A stretch of 15,629 nucleotides of DNA, taken from the NCBI GenBank assembly GCA_964434535.1, contig CAYSWA010000052.1, positions 1 through 15,629 on the forward strand, written 5' to 3'. Of the stretch, positions 7,010 through 14,635 are shown piece after piece. The position numbers and the translations under genes are program-made. Within the stretch, counting starts at the first letter, position 1; each line of letters opens with the position of its first letter. Below the pieces are notes generated by a model. It ran no database searches, had not been told where the DNA came from, and saw only the letters and a program-made list of their open reading frames with translations. The DNA is from SM23-32 sp964434535. Lineage in GTDB: Bacteria > Planctomycetota > Brocadiia > SM23-32.

Positions 7010-7675
7010 ATGAAGGTCCTGATGTCGAGGGAGTCGAAGGGCTTCGAGCATTCGTATCTGCCGCACGCCGAGGTCGCCGTCAAGCGGCTGGGGCAGCAGT
7101 CGGGCCTCTATGAGGCCGTCACCACCGCCCGGAGCCGCCTGATCACGGCCGAGAGCCTGGCCGGCTTCGACGTGCTGATCTTCGCCACCACGGGCGAGCT
7201 GCCGCTCGACGAGGGGCAGAAGCAGGCCGTGCTCGACTTCGTGCGCGGGGGCAAGGGCTTCGTCGGCATCCACAACGCCACCGACACGTTCTACGAGTGG
7301 GACGAGTACGGCGAGATGCTCGGCGGCTACTTCGCCGGTCACCCCTGGACGCAAGAAGTCACGGTCAACGTCGAGGACCCCGACCACCCGGCCGTGGCCA
7401 TGCTCGACGAATCGTTCCAGGTCTTCGACGAGATCTACACCTTTCGCAACTGGGACCGCGACAAGACCCACGTGCTGATGTCCCTCGACAACGATTCGGT
7501 GGACCTCTCGAAGGGCAACCGCGACGACGGGGACTACGCGCTCGGCTGGTGCCACCACTACGGTGAGGGGCGCGTCATCTACACGGCGCTCGGCCATCCG
7601 GACGGGCTCTGGGAGCAGGACTGGTTCCTGGATCACATCCTGGCCTGCATCAAGTGGGCCGGGCGGATCGAGTAG
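7010..7675 (+). CDS. ThuA-domain protein (class I glutamine amidotransferase-like fold)
   Basis: A 221-residue protein of the ThuA (trehalose utilisation) family. Recognised features are an N-terminal MKVLMSRESKGFEHSY, a central GKGFVGIHNATDTFYEW (about 80-97), the MLGGYFAGHPW segment with the conserved GHPW-type motif, a DEIYTFR segment, and a C-terminal GEGRVIYTALGHPDGLW stretch. The family adopts a flavodoxin/glutamine amidotransferase-like fold; ThuA proteins are linked to sugar catabolism and in heterotrophic marine and soil bacteria are often near sugar oxidoreductases, none of which is seen here. Many relatives are secreted but this one has no signal peptide. An excellent AGGGAGAGG precedes the ATG. 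The exact reaction is unknown. Confidence 0.9.
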   Translation: MKVLMSRESKGFEHSYLPHAEVAVKRLGQQSGLYEAVTTARSRLITAESLAGFDVLIFATTGELPLDEGQKQAVLDFVRGGKGFVGIHNATDTFYEWDEYGEMLGGYFAGHPWTQEVTVNVEDPDHPAVAMLDESFQVFDEIYTFRNWDRDKTHVLMSLDNDSVDLSKGNRDDGDYALGWCHHYGEGRVIYTALGHPDGLWEQDWFLDHILACIKWAGRIE

Positions 7676-7684
7676 CGCCGGCTT

Positions 7685-7740
7685 GCGCGCGGGCGGCGTG
7701 CGGGGTATCGGTTAAGCAGGGCCGCATCTCGCCCGCGCGC
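7685..7740 (+). promoter_or_regulatory. Two-part hairpin between ThuA and DUF547 genes
   Basis: A perfect 10-base inverted repeat (GCGCGCGGGC at 7685-7694, GCCCGCGCGC at 7731-7740) encloses a second 5-base stem (7699-7703 with 7722-7726) and an 18-base loop. There is no T tract. A weak promoter (TTGCGC at 7683, TATCGG at 7706, spacer 17) overlaps it. It may end ThuA transcription, structure the leader, or serve as an operator. Confidence 0.4.
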
Positions 7741-7760
7741 GACAGAAGGGGGGCATGAGG

Positions 7761-8561
7761 ATGAAATCCACAACGCTGGCGCTGTGCCTGCTGCTCGCCG
7801 CCGCAGGGGGGTTCGACGACTCCGATTACGCCACCGTGCTCAAAACGCACGTCAACGAGCGCGGCATGGTCGACTACCGCGCGCTGAAGGCCGAACCGGG
7901 CCGGCTCAATGCGTTCGTGCGCGACCTGGGCCGCCTCGATCGGCGCACCTACGAGGGCTGGACCGACGAGCAGAAGGTCGCCTTCTGGCTCAACGCCTAC
8001 AACGGGCTGACGCTGAAGGTGATCGTCGACCACTACCCGATCCAGCCGACGTTCCCGGCGCGCCTCTACCACCCGCACAACAGCATCCGCCAGATCAAGG
8101 GCGTCTGGGACGAGATCGAGTTCACCGTCATGGGACGGGGCGTGACGCTGGAAGGGATCGAACACGAGACGCTGCGCGAAGACTTCGATGAGCCGCGCAT
8201 CCACGCGGCGCTGGTCTGCGCGGCGATGGGCTGCCCGCCGCTGCGGCGCGAGCCCTACGCCGGCGAGCGGCTCGACGAGCAGCTCGACGGCCAGATGAGG
8301 GCGATGCTCTCGCATCCGGAGAAGTTCCGCATCGACCGCTCAAAGGACCGCGTCTACATCTCGCCGATCTTCAAGTGGTTCGGCGAGGACTTCGTCGGGC
8401 GTTACGGAACCGACACGGAGTTCCGCGGCTTCGGCGAGGAAGAGCGCGCCGTGCTCAACGGCATCAGCGACTACGTGAGCGAAGCCGAGCGACGCTACCT
8501 GTTGAGCGCCGACTACAAGCTCAGGTACCTGGACTACGACTGGTCCCTCAACGAGCAGTGA
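7761..8561 (+). CDS. Secreted DUF547 domain protein
   Basis: A protein of about 266 residues with a Sec signal peptide (MKSTTLALCLLLAAAGG) and a DUF547 domain. Numbering from the upstream ATG at 7755, family motifs are FWLNAYNGLTLK (77-88), IRQIKGVWDE (111-120), GIEHETLR (134-141) and IHAALVCAAMGCPPLRREPY (149-168), the last containing the conserved His and two Cys. The fold of DUF547 is distantly related to papain-like/transglutaminase folds, but no biochemical role is established. GGGGGG at 7748-7753 sits one base from the ATG at 7755 and seven bases from the ATG at 7761, so the latter is the better start. It is followed after 19 bases by a secreted transglutaminase-like protein, probably in one operon. 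Likely periplasmic or cell-surface. Confidence 0.92.
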   Translation: MKSTTLALCLLLAAAGGFDDSDYATVLKTHVNERGMVDYRALKAEPGRLNAFVRDLGRLDRRTYEGWTDEQKVAFWLNAYNGLTLKVIVDHYPIQPTFPARLYHPHNSIRQIKGVWDEIEFTVMGRGVTLEGIEHETLREDFDEPRIHAALVCAAMGCPPLRREPYAGERLDEQLDGQMRAMLSHPEKFRIDRSKDRVYISPIFKWFGEDFVGRYGTDTEFRGFGEEERAVLNGISDYVSEAERRYLLSADYKLRYLDYDWSLNEQ

Positions 8562-8580
8562 CGGGGAAGGGGATGCGCTG

Positions 8581-10116
8581 ATGGGCAACGGACGCAGGCC
8601 GGCGCGGGCCGCCGGGGCGGTGCTCCTGGCGATCGCGCTGCTGGCGCTGCCGGCGGTGGCGCAGGACGAGGGGCGCGAGCTGCGCGACGCCTGGTACGCG
8701 CTCTACCTGAACGGCCAGAAGGCGGGCCACATGCGCGAGCGCGTCGTCGAGCTCGACGCTGGCGACGCGCCCACCTACCGCAGTCACCTCCACCAGGAGT
8801 TCGCCCTCGCCCGCCAGGGCGTCTCCATGCGCTTCACCAGCGACACGATGACCCGCGAGGACGCCGGCGGCCGCCTCATCGCCTTCCGGCAGGAGACGGG
8901 GGGCGCCATGTCGCTGGGCGTGAGCGGCGAGGTGGTGGGCGAGGAGCTGGTCATCACCTCCGGCTCCGGGGCGGACGCCCGGACCACGCGCGTGCCCGCC
9001 CACGACGGGCTCTGCTTCTGGGCCCTGAACCGCCTGCGCCGGCGGAAAGGCTACGAGCCCGACACCACCTACACCGCGAAGGCGTTTCTGGCCGAGCGGC
9101 CCACCCGGCCCGTGCACCTGACGGTGCAGGTAGCCGGCAAACAGGACGCGGATCTTTTCGAGGTGACCAAGCGGCTCTGGAGGGCGGATACGGCGATTCG
9201 CGAGTTGCCGGGCCTGACCAGCTCGGAATGGTACGACGAGGCTGGCGTGGTCTGGCTGGTGCGCGCGGCCATGCCCGGCGGCCTGGTTATCGAGAGCCGC
9301 AAGACCACCCGGCAGCTCGCCACGGCGCCCGACGAGCCGGCCGAGCTGCTGCTCGGATCCGTCGTGCGGCCCGACCGGCCCATCCCCCAGCCGCGAGGGC
9401 TCGACGGGCTCCGCATCCGGCTGACCTGGACGGGGGAAGGCGAGGGGGCCTTCGACCTGCCGAGCGGACCGCTCCAGCAGGTGGAGCGGGTCGACGACGG
9501 CTGGCTGGCGACGCTGCGGCGATCGCCGCTCGGGCCGGCTCCGAGTTACACGTTGCCCTACGAGGGCGAGGAGCACGGCGCGCTGACCGGCCCGAACGCC
9601 TGGATGGAGATCGGGGACGAGGCCGTGCGCCGGATGGCCCGTGAGGCGGTCGGCGATGAGACAGATGCCAGGAAGGCCGCGCGCCGGATCGAGCGGTTCG
9701 TGCGCAGTGCGATCACGCAGAAGGACCTCAGTGTCGGCTTCGCCACCGCGGCGGAGACCGCCCGGCAGCGCGTGGGAGACTGCACCGAGCACGCCGTGCT
9801 GGCGGCCGCGCTGGCCCGGGTGGTCGGGATGCCGAGCCGCGTGGTCGGGGGCCTGGTCTACGCCGACGACCTGTTCGGCATCGGCGAGGGAGCCTTCGGC
9901 TACCACCTCTGGGCGGAAGCCTACAGCGGCGAGTGGACGCCCCTGGACGCCGCCCTGGGCGGCTACGACGCGACGCACCTGACGCTGGTGCGTAGCGGCC
10001 TCGACTCGCCCGACGGGCTCTTCGAGGTGTCCTCCGCGGTCTCGCGCGTCTTCGGCGGGCTGCGCATCGAGGTGCTCCAGGTCGGTGGTGAAGAGCGCCC
10101 GTCCTCGCACGAGTGA
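8581..10116 (+). CDS. Secreted transglutaminase-like domain protein
   Basis: A 511-residue protein with a signal peptide (to about residue 28, ending PAVAQ). A long N-terminal beta-rich region of about 340 residues precedes a transglutaminase-like core. The catalytic triad is visible: C401 in RVGDCTEHA, H442 in GYHLWAEAY and D456 in PLDAALGG, in the standard order and spacing. Prokaryotic members of this superfamily mostly act as proteases or amidases rather than crosslinking enzymes. The ATG is preceded by GGGGAAGGGG at 8-base spacing and follows the DUF547 stop by 19 bases. Two neighbouring secreted proteins with papain/transglutaminase-type folds suggest a joint periplasmic role, which is inference. 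The domain call is confident, the substrate unknown. Confidence 0.92.
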   Translation: MGNGRRPARAAGAVLLAIALLALPAVAQDEGRELRDAWYALYLNGQKAGHMRERVVELDAGDAPTYRSHLHQEFALARQGVSMRFTSDTMTREDAGGRLIAFRQETGGAMSLGVSGEVVGEELVITSGSGADARTTRVPAHDGLCFWALNRLRRRKGYEPDTTYTAKAFLAERPTRPVHLTVQVAGKQDADLFEVTKRLWRADTAIRELPGLTSSEWYDEAGVVWLVRAAMPGGLVIESRKTTRQLATAPDEPAELLLGSVVRPDRPIPQPRGLDGLRIRLTWTGEGEGAFDLPSGPLQQVERVDDGWLATLRRSPLGPAPSYTLPYEGEEHGALTGPNAWMEIGDEAVRRMAREAVGDETDARKAARRIERFVRSAITQKDLSVGFATAAETARQRVGDCTEHAVLAAALARVVGMPSRVVGGLVYADDLFGIGEGAFGYHLWAEAYSGEWTPLDAALGGYDATHLTLVRSGLDSPDGLFEVSSAVSRVFGGLRIEVLQVGGEERPSSHE

Positions 10117-10126
10117 GCCCCGCGCC

Positions 10127-10156
10127 TTTACGCGCCTGCGCCGGCGGTCCTACAAT
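10127..10156 (+). promoter_or_regulatory. Promoter of the UPF0182-mntP operon
   Basis: TTTACG (10127-10132), an 18-base spacer and TACAAT (10151-10156) form one of the best promoter matches in the window. Transcription would start near 10163, just ahead of a small leader open frame. Confidence 0.55.
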
Positions 10157-10171
10157 GCAGGGGAGCAGAGC

Positions 10172-10210
10172 ATGAGCGCATCTGCGTTTCAAGGGGGGCA
10201 TTGCGCGTGA
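10172..10210 (+). CDS. Possible 12-codon leader peptide upstream of UPF0182
   Basis: A short frame encoding MSASAFQGGHCA begins with ATG at 10172 behind GGGGAGCAG (10160-10168) and ends with TGA at 10208-10210. Its stop overlaps the preferred GTG start of UPF0182 as GTGA, the same overlap seen at the UPF0182-mntP junction. It contains no run of a single amino acid that would suggest classical attenuation. The expected transcription start near 10163 would clip part of its ribosome binding site, which weakens the case. Confidence 0.3.
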   Translation: MSASAFQGGHCA

Positions 10211-12963
10211 GGCGCCGGGGGATCATCTTCACGGTCGTGGTTGTCTGCGTGCTGGTCCTCGCCGGGGGCCTGTTCCGCCTGCTGAGCGGACTGCTGGCCG
10301 AGTACTGGTGGTTCAGCGCGCTCGGCTACGGGGCGGTCTTCACGCGTATCCTCTTCACGAAGGTCGTCCTGTGGTGCGTGGGGTTCGCGCTGGGGTTCGG
10401 GGCCGTGGCGGTCGGCTTCCTTCTGGCGCGTCGCATGGCCGGGCCGATCCCCGAGAGCCAGGTGCGCTGGGGCGAGCTTTCCCTCTCGGCCGAGACAGGC
10501 CGGCGGGTCGTGCACGCGCTGTTCTGGACCGGCGCCGTGCTGGCCGGGCTGATCGGCGGCAGCGCGCTGGCCCCGGCGTGGGAGCGGGTGCTGCTGTTTC
10601 TGAACCGCGTGCCGTTCGGGACGGCCGATCCGATCTTCGGCAACGACGTCGGCTTCTACGTCTTCGTCTACCCCGTGCTGGCGCGGGCCCGGGCCGTCGC
10701 GCAGGTGCTGGTCTGGGTCTCGCTGCTCTCCGGCGGCGCCTACTACATGGTGGCGGGCGTCTTCAACTTGGGCCGGATCCAGATACTGCCCCGCCGGGCG
10801 TTCGCGCACGTGCACAAGACCCTCGGCGTGATCTTCCTGCTGGTCGCCGCCGGCTTCCTGCTGGACCGCTACGGGCTGCTCTACAGCACGCAGGGGGCCG
10901 TCTTCGGTGCCGGTTACGCCGACGTGCACGCCCGCCTGCCCGCCTGCTGGATCATGTTCGTGCTCAGTCTCGGCGTGGCGGGGGCGTTCTTCGTCACCTC
11001 ACCGCCCCGCAACGTGCGGATCACCCTCGGCGCGCTCGGCGTCTGGGCGCTCGCGCTCGTCCTGGTGCAGGGCGCCTATCCGGCCCTGCTGCGGTGGGCG
11101 CGCGTCCGCCCGAACGAGCTCGAGCTGGAGGAGCCCTACATCCGGCATAACATCGAGCAGACCCTCAAGGCGTTCAAGCTGGACGGAGTGCGCGAGGTGC
11201 TCTACCCCGTGGCCGAGGACATCCAGTACGAGGAGGTCGTCGGCGACCGGGGCACCATCGACAACGTGCGCCTGTGGGACTGGCGCCCGCTGCGCGCGAC
11301 CTACCGCGAACTGCAAGCCCTGCGCACTTACTACGACTTCAGCGACGTGGACGTCGACCGCTACGACCTGGAGCGCGGCTACACGCAGACGCTGCTGTCG
11401 ATGCGCGAGATCCGCCCCGACCAGCTCCCGCCCGAGGCCCGGGAGAAGTGGGTCAACCGACGCCTCCAGTACACGCACGGCTACGGGCTCTGCATGAGCC
11501 CGGTCAACGAGGCGACCGAGGACGGCCTGCCCGCCTTCCTGGTCCGCGACATCCCGCCCGTCGGGCCGGCCGATCTGCCGCTCACCCGGCCCCAGATCTA
11601 CTACGGCGAGGTGACGACCGACTACGTGTTCGCCAACACGGCCATCGCCGAGTTCGATCACCCGGCCGGCAACGAGGACGTGCGCATCCACTACGACGGG
11701 CGGGGCGGCGTGCCGGTCGGCGGGCTGCTGTCCAGGCTCGTCTTCTGGCTCTACTTCCAGGACGTCAACGTGCTGCTGACCGACTACCTGAGCGCGGGCA
11801 GCCGGGCCATGTTCCGCCGCCAGGTCAGCCGGCGCGTCCACCAGCTCGCCCCTTACCTGCTGCTGGACCAGGACCCCTACCCCGTGGTGCACGACGGGGG
11901 CGTGGTCTGGATCCAGGACGCCTACACCACGAGCCGTCTCTACCCCTACAGCCAGCCGAGCCTGCGGGGGCGCCTCAACTACATCCGCAACTCCGTCAAG
12001 GCCGTGGTGGACGCCTATCACGGCTCGGTAACCTTCTACGTGGCCGACCCGGACGACGCGATCATCCGGGCCTACGCCCGCATCTTCCCCGGCCTCTACA
12101 AGCCCATAGAGGAGATGCCCGCCCACCTGCGCCGGCACCTGCGCTACCCGCTGACGCTGTTCGAGCTCCAGGCGCAGAAGTTCTCCGCCTTCCACATGCG
12201 CGAGCCGGAGGTCTTCTACAACCAGGAGGACCTCTGGGAGGGGGCCCGGGAACTCTACCGGGGCCAGGAACAGCCCGTTGAGCCCTACTACGTGGTGATG
12301 CGGCTGCCGCAAGGGGAGCGCGCGGAGTTCATCGTCATGCAGCCCTTCACGCCGAAGGGGCGCGCCAACATGGTGGCCTGGCTCGTGGGCCGCTGCGACG
12401 GGGAGAACTACGGCGAGATGCTCGCCTTCCGCTTCCCCAAGGGCAAGCTCATCCCCGGCCCGCAGCAGGTCGAGAAGTGGATCGACCAGGACCCCGACAT
12501 CAGCCAGCAGCTCACCCTCTGGGACCAGGGCGGCAGCCGCGTGATCCGGGGCAACCTGCTGGTGCTGCCCATCGCCGGCGGCATCCTCTACTTCGAGCCG
12601 CTCTACATGGAAGCGCAGGCCAACGCGATCCCGCAGCTCAAGCGGGTCATCACCGCCTACGGCAGCGCCGAGGCCAAGCGCGTGACGATGGCGCCGACCC
12701 TGCACGAGTCGCTGGCGCAGCTCTTCGGCGTGGCGGCGCCCCGCCCTGAGGCCCCGCCCGAGGCGACGCCCGCAGCGCCCCCCGGCCCGGAGCTGAGGCC
12801 GGAGGTCCGCCAGGTGCTCGAGGCGGCCCTCCAGAGCTACGCCAGCGCCCAGGAGGCCCTCGCGCAGGGCGACTGGGAGGCATACGGCCGGCACGTGGGC
12901 CAGATGAAGGCGAAGCTGGACGAGCTGGCCGGCCTCCTGCCCGCAGAAGGGGAGGGCGGGTGA
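10207..12963 (+). CDS. UPF0182 (COG1615) multi-pass membrane protein
   Basis: A protein of about 918 residues with seven predicted N-terminal membrane segments (roughly 7-27, 52-77, 103-123, 164-186, 207-222, 248-266 and 274-294), followed by a large extracytoplasmic domain of about 600 residues. Family marks include EYWWFSALGY after the first helix, FGNDVGFYVF, and RPNELELEEPYIRHNIEQT at the start of the soluble domain. The C-terminus has a Pro/Ala-rich linker and a helical tail, as in actinobacterial and cyanobacterial homologues. No function is established for the family. The frame opens with TTG at 10201, but GGGGGG (10193-10198) is only two bases from it and eight from GTG at 10207, so GTG is preferred. 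Its stop overlaps the mntP start. Confidence 0.93.
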   Translation: MRRRGIIFTVVVVCVLVLAGGLFRLLSGLLAEYWWFSALGYGAVFTRILFTKVVLWCVGFALGFGAVAVGFLLARRMAGPIPESQVRWGELSLSAETGRRVVHALFWTGAVLAGLIGGSALAPAWERVLLFLNRVPFGTADPIFGNDVGFYVFVYPVLARARAVAQVLVWVSLLSGGAYYMVAGVFNLGRIQILPRRAFAHVHKTLGVIFLLVAAGFLLDRYGLLYSTQGAVFGAGYADVHARLPACWIMFVLSLGVAGAFFVTSPPRNVRITLGALGVWALALVLVQGAYPALLRWARVRPNELELEEPYIRHNIEQTLKAFKLDGVREVLYPVAEDIQYEEVVGDRGTIDNVRLWDWRPLRATYRELQALRTYYDFSDVDVDRYDLERGYTQTLLSMREIRPDQLPPEAREKWVNRRLQYTHGYGLCMSPVNEATEDGLPAFLVRDIPPVGPADLPLTRPQIYYGEVTTDYVFANTAIAEFDHPAGNEDVRIHYDGRGGVPVGGLLSRLVFWLYFQDVNVLLTDYLSAGSRAMFRRQVSRRVHQLAPYLLLDQDPYPVVHDGGVVWIQDAYTTSRLYPYSQPSLRGRLNYIRNSVKAVVDAYHGSVTFYVADPDDAIIRAYARIFPGLYKPIEEMPAHLRRHLRYPLTLFELQAQKFSAFHMREPEVFYNQEDLWEGARELYRGQEQPVEPYYVVMRLPQGERAEFIVMQPFTPKGRANMVAWLVGRCDGENYGEMLAFRFPKGKLIPGPQQVEKWIDQDPDISQQLTLWDQGGSRVIRGNLLVLPIAGGILYFEPLYMEAQANAIPQLKRVITAYGSAEAKRVTMAPTLHESLAQLFGVAAPRPEAPPEATPAAPPGPELRPEVRQVLEAALQSYASAQEALAQGDWEAYGRHVGQMKAKLDELAGLLPAEGEGG

Positions 12964-13523
12964 GCTTCCTGCACGTGCTGCTGATCGCCGTGGGCCTCGC
13001 CGCCGACGCCTTCGCCGTCTCGGTGGCCGAGGGGATCGCGCTGCACCGCCTCACCCACGGCCACACCCTCCGCGTGGCGGCGCACTTCGGCGCCTTTCAG
13101 GGCGCCATGCCCGTCGTCGGCTGGCTCGCCGGCCGGTCGCTCGCGCGGTTCATCGGCGCCTTCGACCACTGGGTCGCCTTCGGCCTTCTGGCCTTCCTCG
13201 GGGTGAAGATGGTGCTCGACTCGCTGACCGGGTTCGAGACGGGCGAGGGGGGCCTGCGCCGGCCGAGCCGCGGTGCGCGCCTGATCGCCCTGTCCCTCGC
13301 GACCAGCATCGATGCGCTGGCTGTCGGGCTGAGCCTGGCGCTGCTCGGCGTGGAGATTCTCGAGCCGGCCCTCGTGATCGGCGGCGTAACGGCCGTGCTC
13401 TGCGCCGTCGGCATCCAGATGGGCGATCGGATCGGCACGCACCTGGGCCACTGGGCGGAGGCATGCGGCGGGGCGATCCTCTGCCTGGTCGGCCTGAGCA
13501 TCCTGGTGGAGCACCTCTGGTGA
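12960..13523 (+). CDS. mntP: MntP family manganese efflux pump
   Basis: A 187-residue inner-membrane protein with six predicted helices in two inverted repeats, exporting excess Mn2+. The repeat motifs are LAADAFAVSVAEG with D16 and ATSIDALAVGLSL with D118, the two acidic residues at the same positions as those needed in E. coli MntP; HFGAFQGAMPVVGW (42-54) is also characteristic. The GTG start overlaps the UPF0182 stop (GTGA) and has GGGGAGGG upstream, indicating translational coupling. No Mn-responsive yybP-ykoY riboswitch is possible in the tiny junction, so control would come from the shared upstream promoter. Function is confident by family. Confidence 0.93.
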   Translation: MSFLHVLLIAVGLAADAFAVSVAEGIALHRLTHGHTLRVAAHFGAFQGAMPVVGWLAGRSLARFIGAFDHWVAFGLLAFLGVKMVLDSLTGFETGEGGLRRPSRGARLIALSLATSIDALAVGLSLALLGVEILEPALVIGGVTAVLCAVGIQMGDRIGTHLGHWAEACGGAILCLVGLSILVEHLW

Positions 13524-13541
13524 GCTCGCCGGCCAGTCGGC

Positions 13542-13571
13542 TTGACCCCCGGCCGCCCGTCCGGCCATAAT
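13542..13571 (+). promoter_or_regulatory. Promoter of the GHMP kinase gene
   Basis: TTGACC (13542-13547), an 18-base spacer and CATAAT (13566-13571). The -10 box contains the ATG at 13570, which therefore cannot be the translated start. Confidence 0.6.
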
Positions 13572-13608
13572 GCGCGTTCGCTGCGGCTTCCCCCAATCGA
13601 GGGCGCAG

Positions 13609-14619
13609 ATGATCGTCAGGCAGCGCGCCTATGCCCGCGCCGGGTTCGTCGGCAACCCCTCCGACGGCTACCACGGCAAGACCATCGCCTTCACCATCGG
13701 CAACTTCCACGCCGACGTGGTGCTCTACGAAAGCCCGGAGCTGGAGCTGAGGGCGAGCCCGCAGGACCACGCCGTCTTCGAGAGCCTGGGGCACCTGCGC
13801 GACGACGTCGGCCGCACCGGCTACTACGGCGGCATACGGCTGCTGAAGGCCGCCATCGTGAGCTTCATCGGCTGGTGCCGCGGCAACGCCGTGGAGCTGC
13901 CCGAGCGCAACTTCACCATGCGCTACGAGACCAACGTGCCCCGCCAGGTCGGCCTCGGCGGCTCCAGCGCCATCATCACCGCCGCCATGCGCGCACTGAC
14001 GCAGTTCTACGGCGTCGGCATTCCCTCGGACCTGCTGGCCAACGTTGTGCTCAGCGCCGAGACCGACGAGCTCGGCCTGACCGCCGGGCTCCAGGACCGC
14101 GTCGTCCAGGCATACGGCGGGCTGGTCTACATGGACTTCGACGAGGGCTACATGGCCGAGCACGGCCACGGGCGCTATGTGCGGCTCGACTCGGGGCTGC
14201 TGCCGCCCGTCTACGTGGCCTTCCGCACCGACCTGGGCAAGGAGAGCACCACCGCCCACATCCGCGTGCGCGAGCTCTACGAGTTCGGGGACGAGAAGGT
14301 GGTGAGCACGATGGGGCGGATCGCCTCCCTGGCCGACGAGGCGCGCCGCCTGATGGAGGAAGGCGATCACGAGGGGCTGGCGGCGGTGATCGACCGGAAC
14401 TTCGACCTGCGGGCGAGCATCTTCCCCATCCGCGAGGCGGACCTGGCGATGGTGCGCAGCGCCCGGCAGGCGGGCGCCTCGTGCAAGTTCTGCGGCTCCG
14501 GGGGCGCGGTGGTCGGCACGTATCGCGACGCGGCGACGCGGGACAGGCTGCGCCAGGCCATGCAGCAGGCCGGCTACCAGTTCATACTGCCCGAGGTCGC
14601 GCCGAACTGCATCGGCTGA
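13609..14619 (+). CDS. GHMP kinase, glucuronokinase-like
   Basis: A 336-residue cytoplasmic sugar kinase of the GHMP superfamily. Motif 1 is GFVGNPSDGYHGKTIA (12-27), the ATP-binding motif 2 is VPRQVGLGGSSAI (110-122), and motif 3 is KFCGSGGAVVG (293-303). The segment GLQDRVVQAYGGLVYMDFD (160-178), with candidate catalytic base D163, closely resembles plant glucuronokinase as I recall it, so glucuronic acid or a related sugar at the 1-position is a reasonable but unproven substrate. The start at 13609 follows GAGGG at 5-base spacing and directly begins the first beta strand; the upstream ATG at 13570 lies in the promoter. It converges on the PIG-L gene with an 8-base gap. The superfamily is certain, the substrate inferred. 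Confidence 0.9.
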   Translation: MIVRQRAYARAGFVGNPSDGYHGKTIAFTIGNFHADVVLYESPELELRASPQDHAVFESLGHLRDDVGRTGYYGGIRLLKAAIVSFIGWCRGNAVELPERNFTMRYETNVPRQVGLGGSSAIITAAMRALTQFYGVGIPSDLLANVVLSAETDELGLTAGLQDRVVQAYGGLVYMDFDEGYMAEHGHGRYVRLDSGLLPPVYVAFRTDLGKESTTAHIRVRELYEFGDEKVVSTMGRIASLADEARRLMEEGDHEGLAAVIDRNFDLRASIFPIREADLAMVRSARQAGASCKFCGSGGAVVGTYRDAATRDRLRQAMQQAGYQFILPEVAPNCIG

Positions 14620-14635
14620 GCCGGTTCTCAGGCCG
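14613..14635. terminator. Hairpin between GHMP kinase and PIG-L genes
   Basis: CGGCTGAG (14613-14620) pairs with CTCAGGCCG (14627-14635) with one bulged G, and a 6-base loop. Both stop codons (14617-14619 and 14628-14630) fall in the stem, as in the hairpin at 5016-5040. There is no T tract. Confidence 0.35.

Noticed and set aside
6251..7636. A 461-codon antisense open frame under the HD and ThuA genes
   Set aside because: No recognisable domain; both plus-strand genes have promoters, ribosome binding sites and family motifs.
8548..10110. A 520-codon open frame antisense to the transglutaminase-like gene
   Set aside because: Composition is Arg/Gly/Pro/Ala-rich with no domain; it is a shadow caused by high GC in the third codon position of the real gene.
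10201..10206. TTG at 10201 as the UPF0182 start
   Set aside because: Only two bases separate it from the Shine-Dalgarno sequence; GTG at 10207 has eight-base spacing. The difference is two residues and cannot be settled without data.
10999..12894. A 631-codon antisense open frame under UPF0182
   Set aside because: Low-complexity Val/Leu/Gly/His-rich translation with no motif, opposite a well supported family member.
13570..13608. Upstream ATG of the GHMP kinase as the start
   Set aside because: It lies inside the -10 box of the promoter, and the ATG at 13609 has a proper ribosome binding site and matches the family N-terminus.
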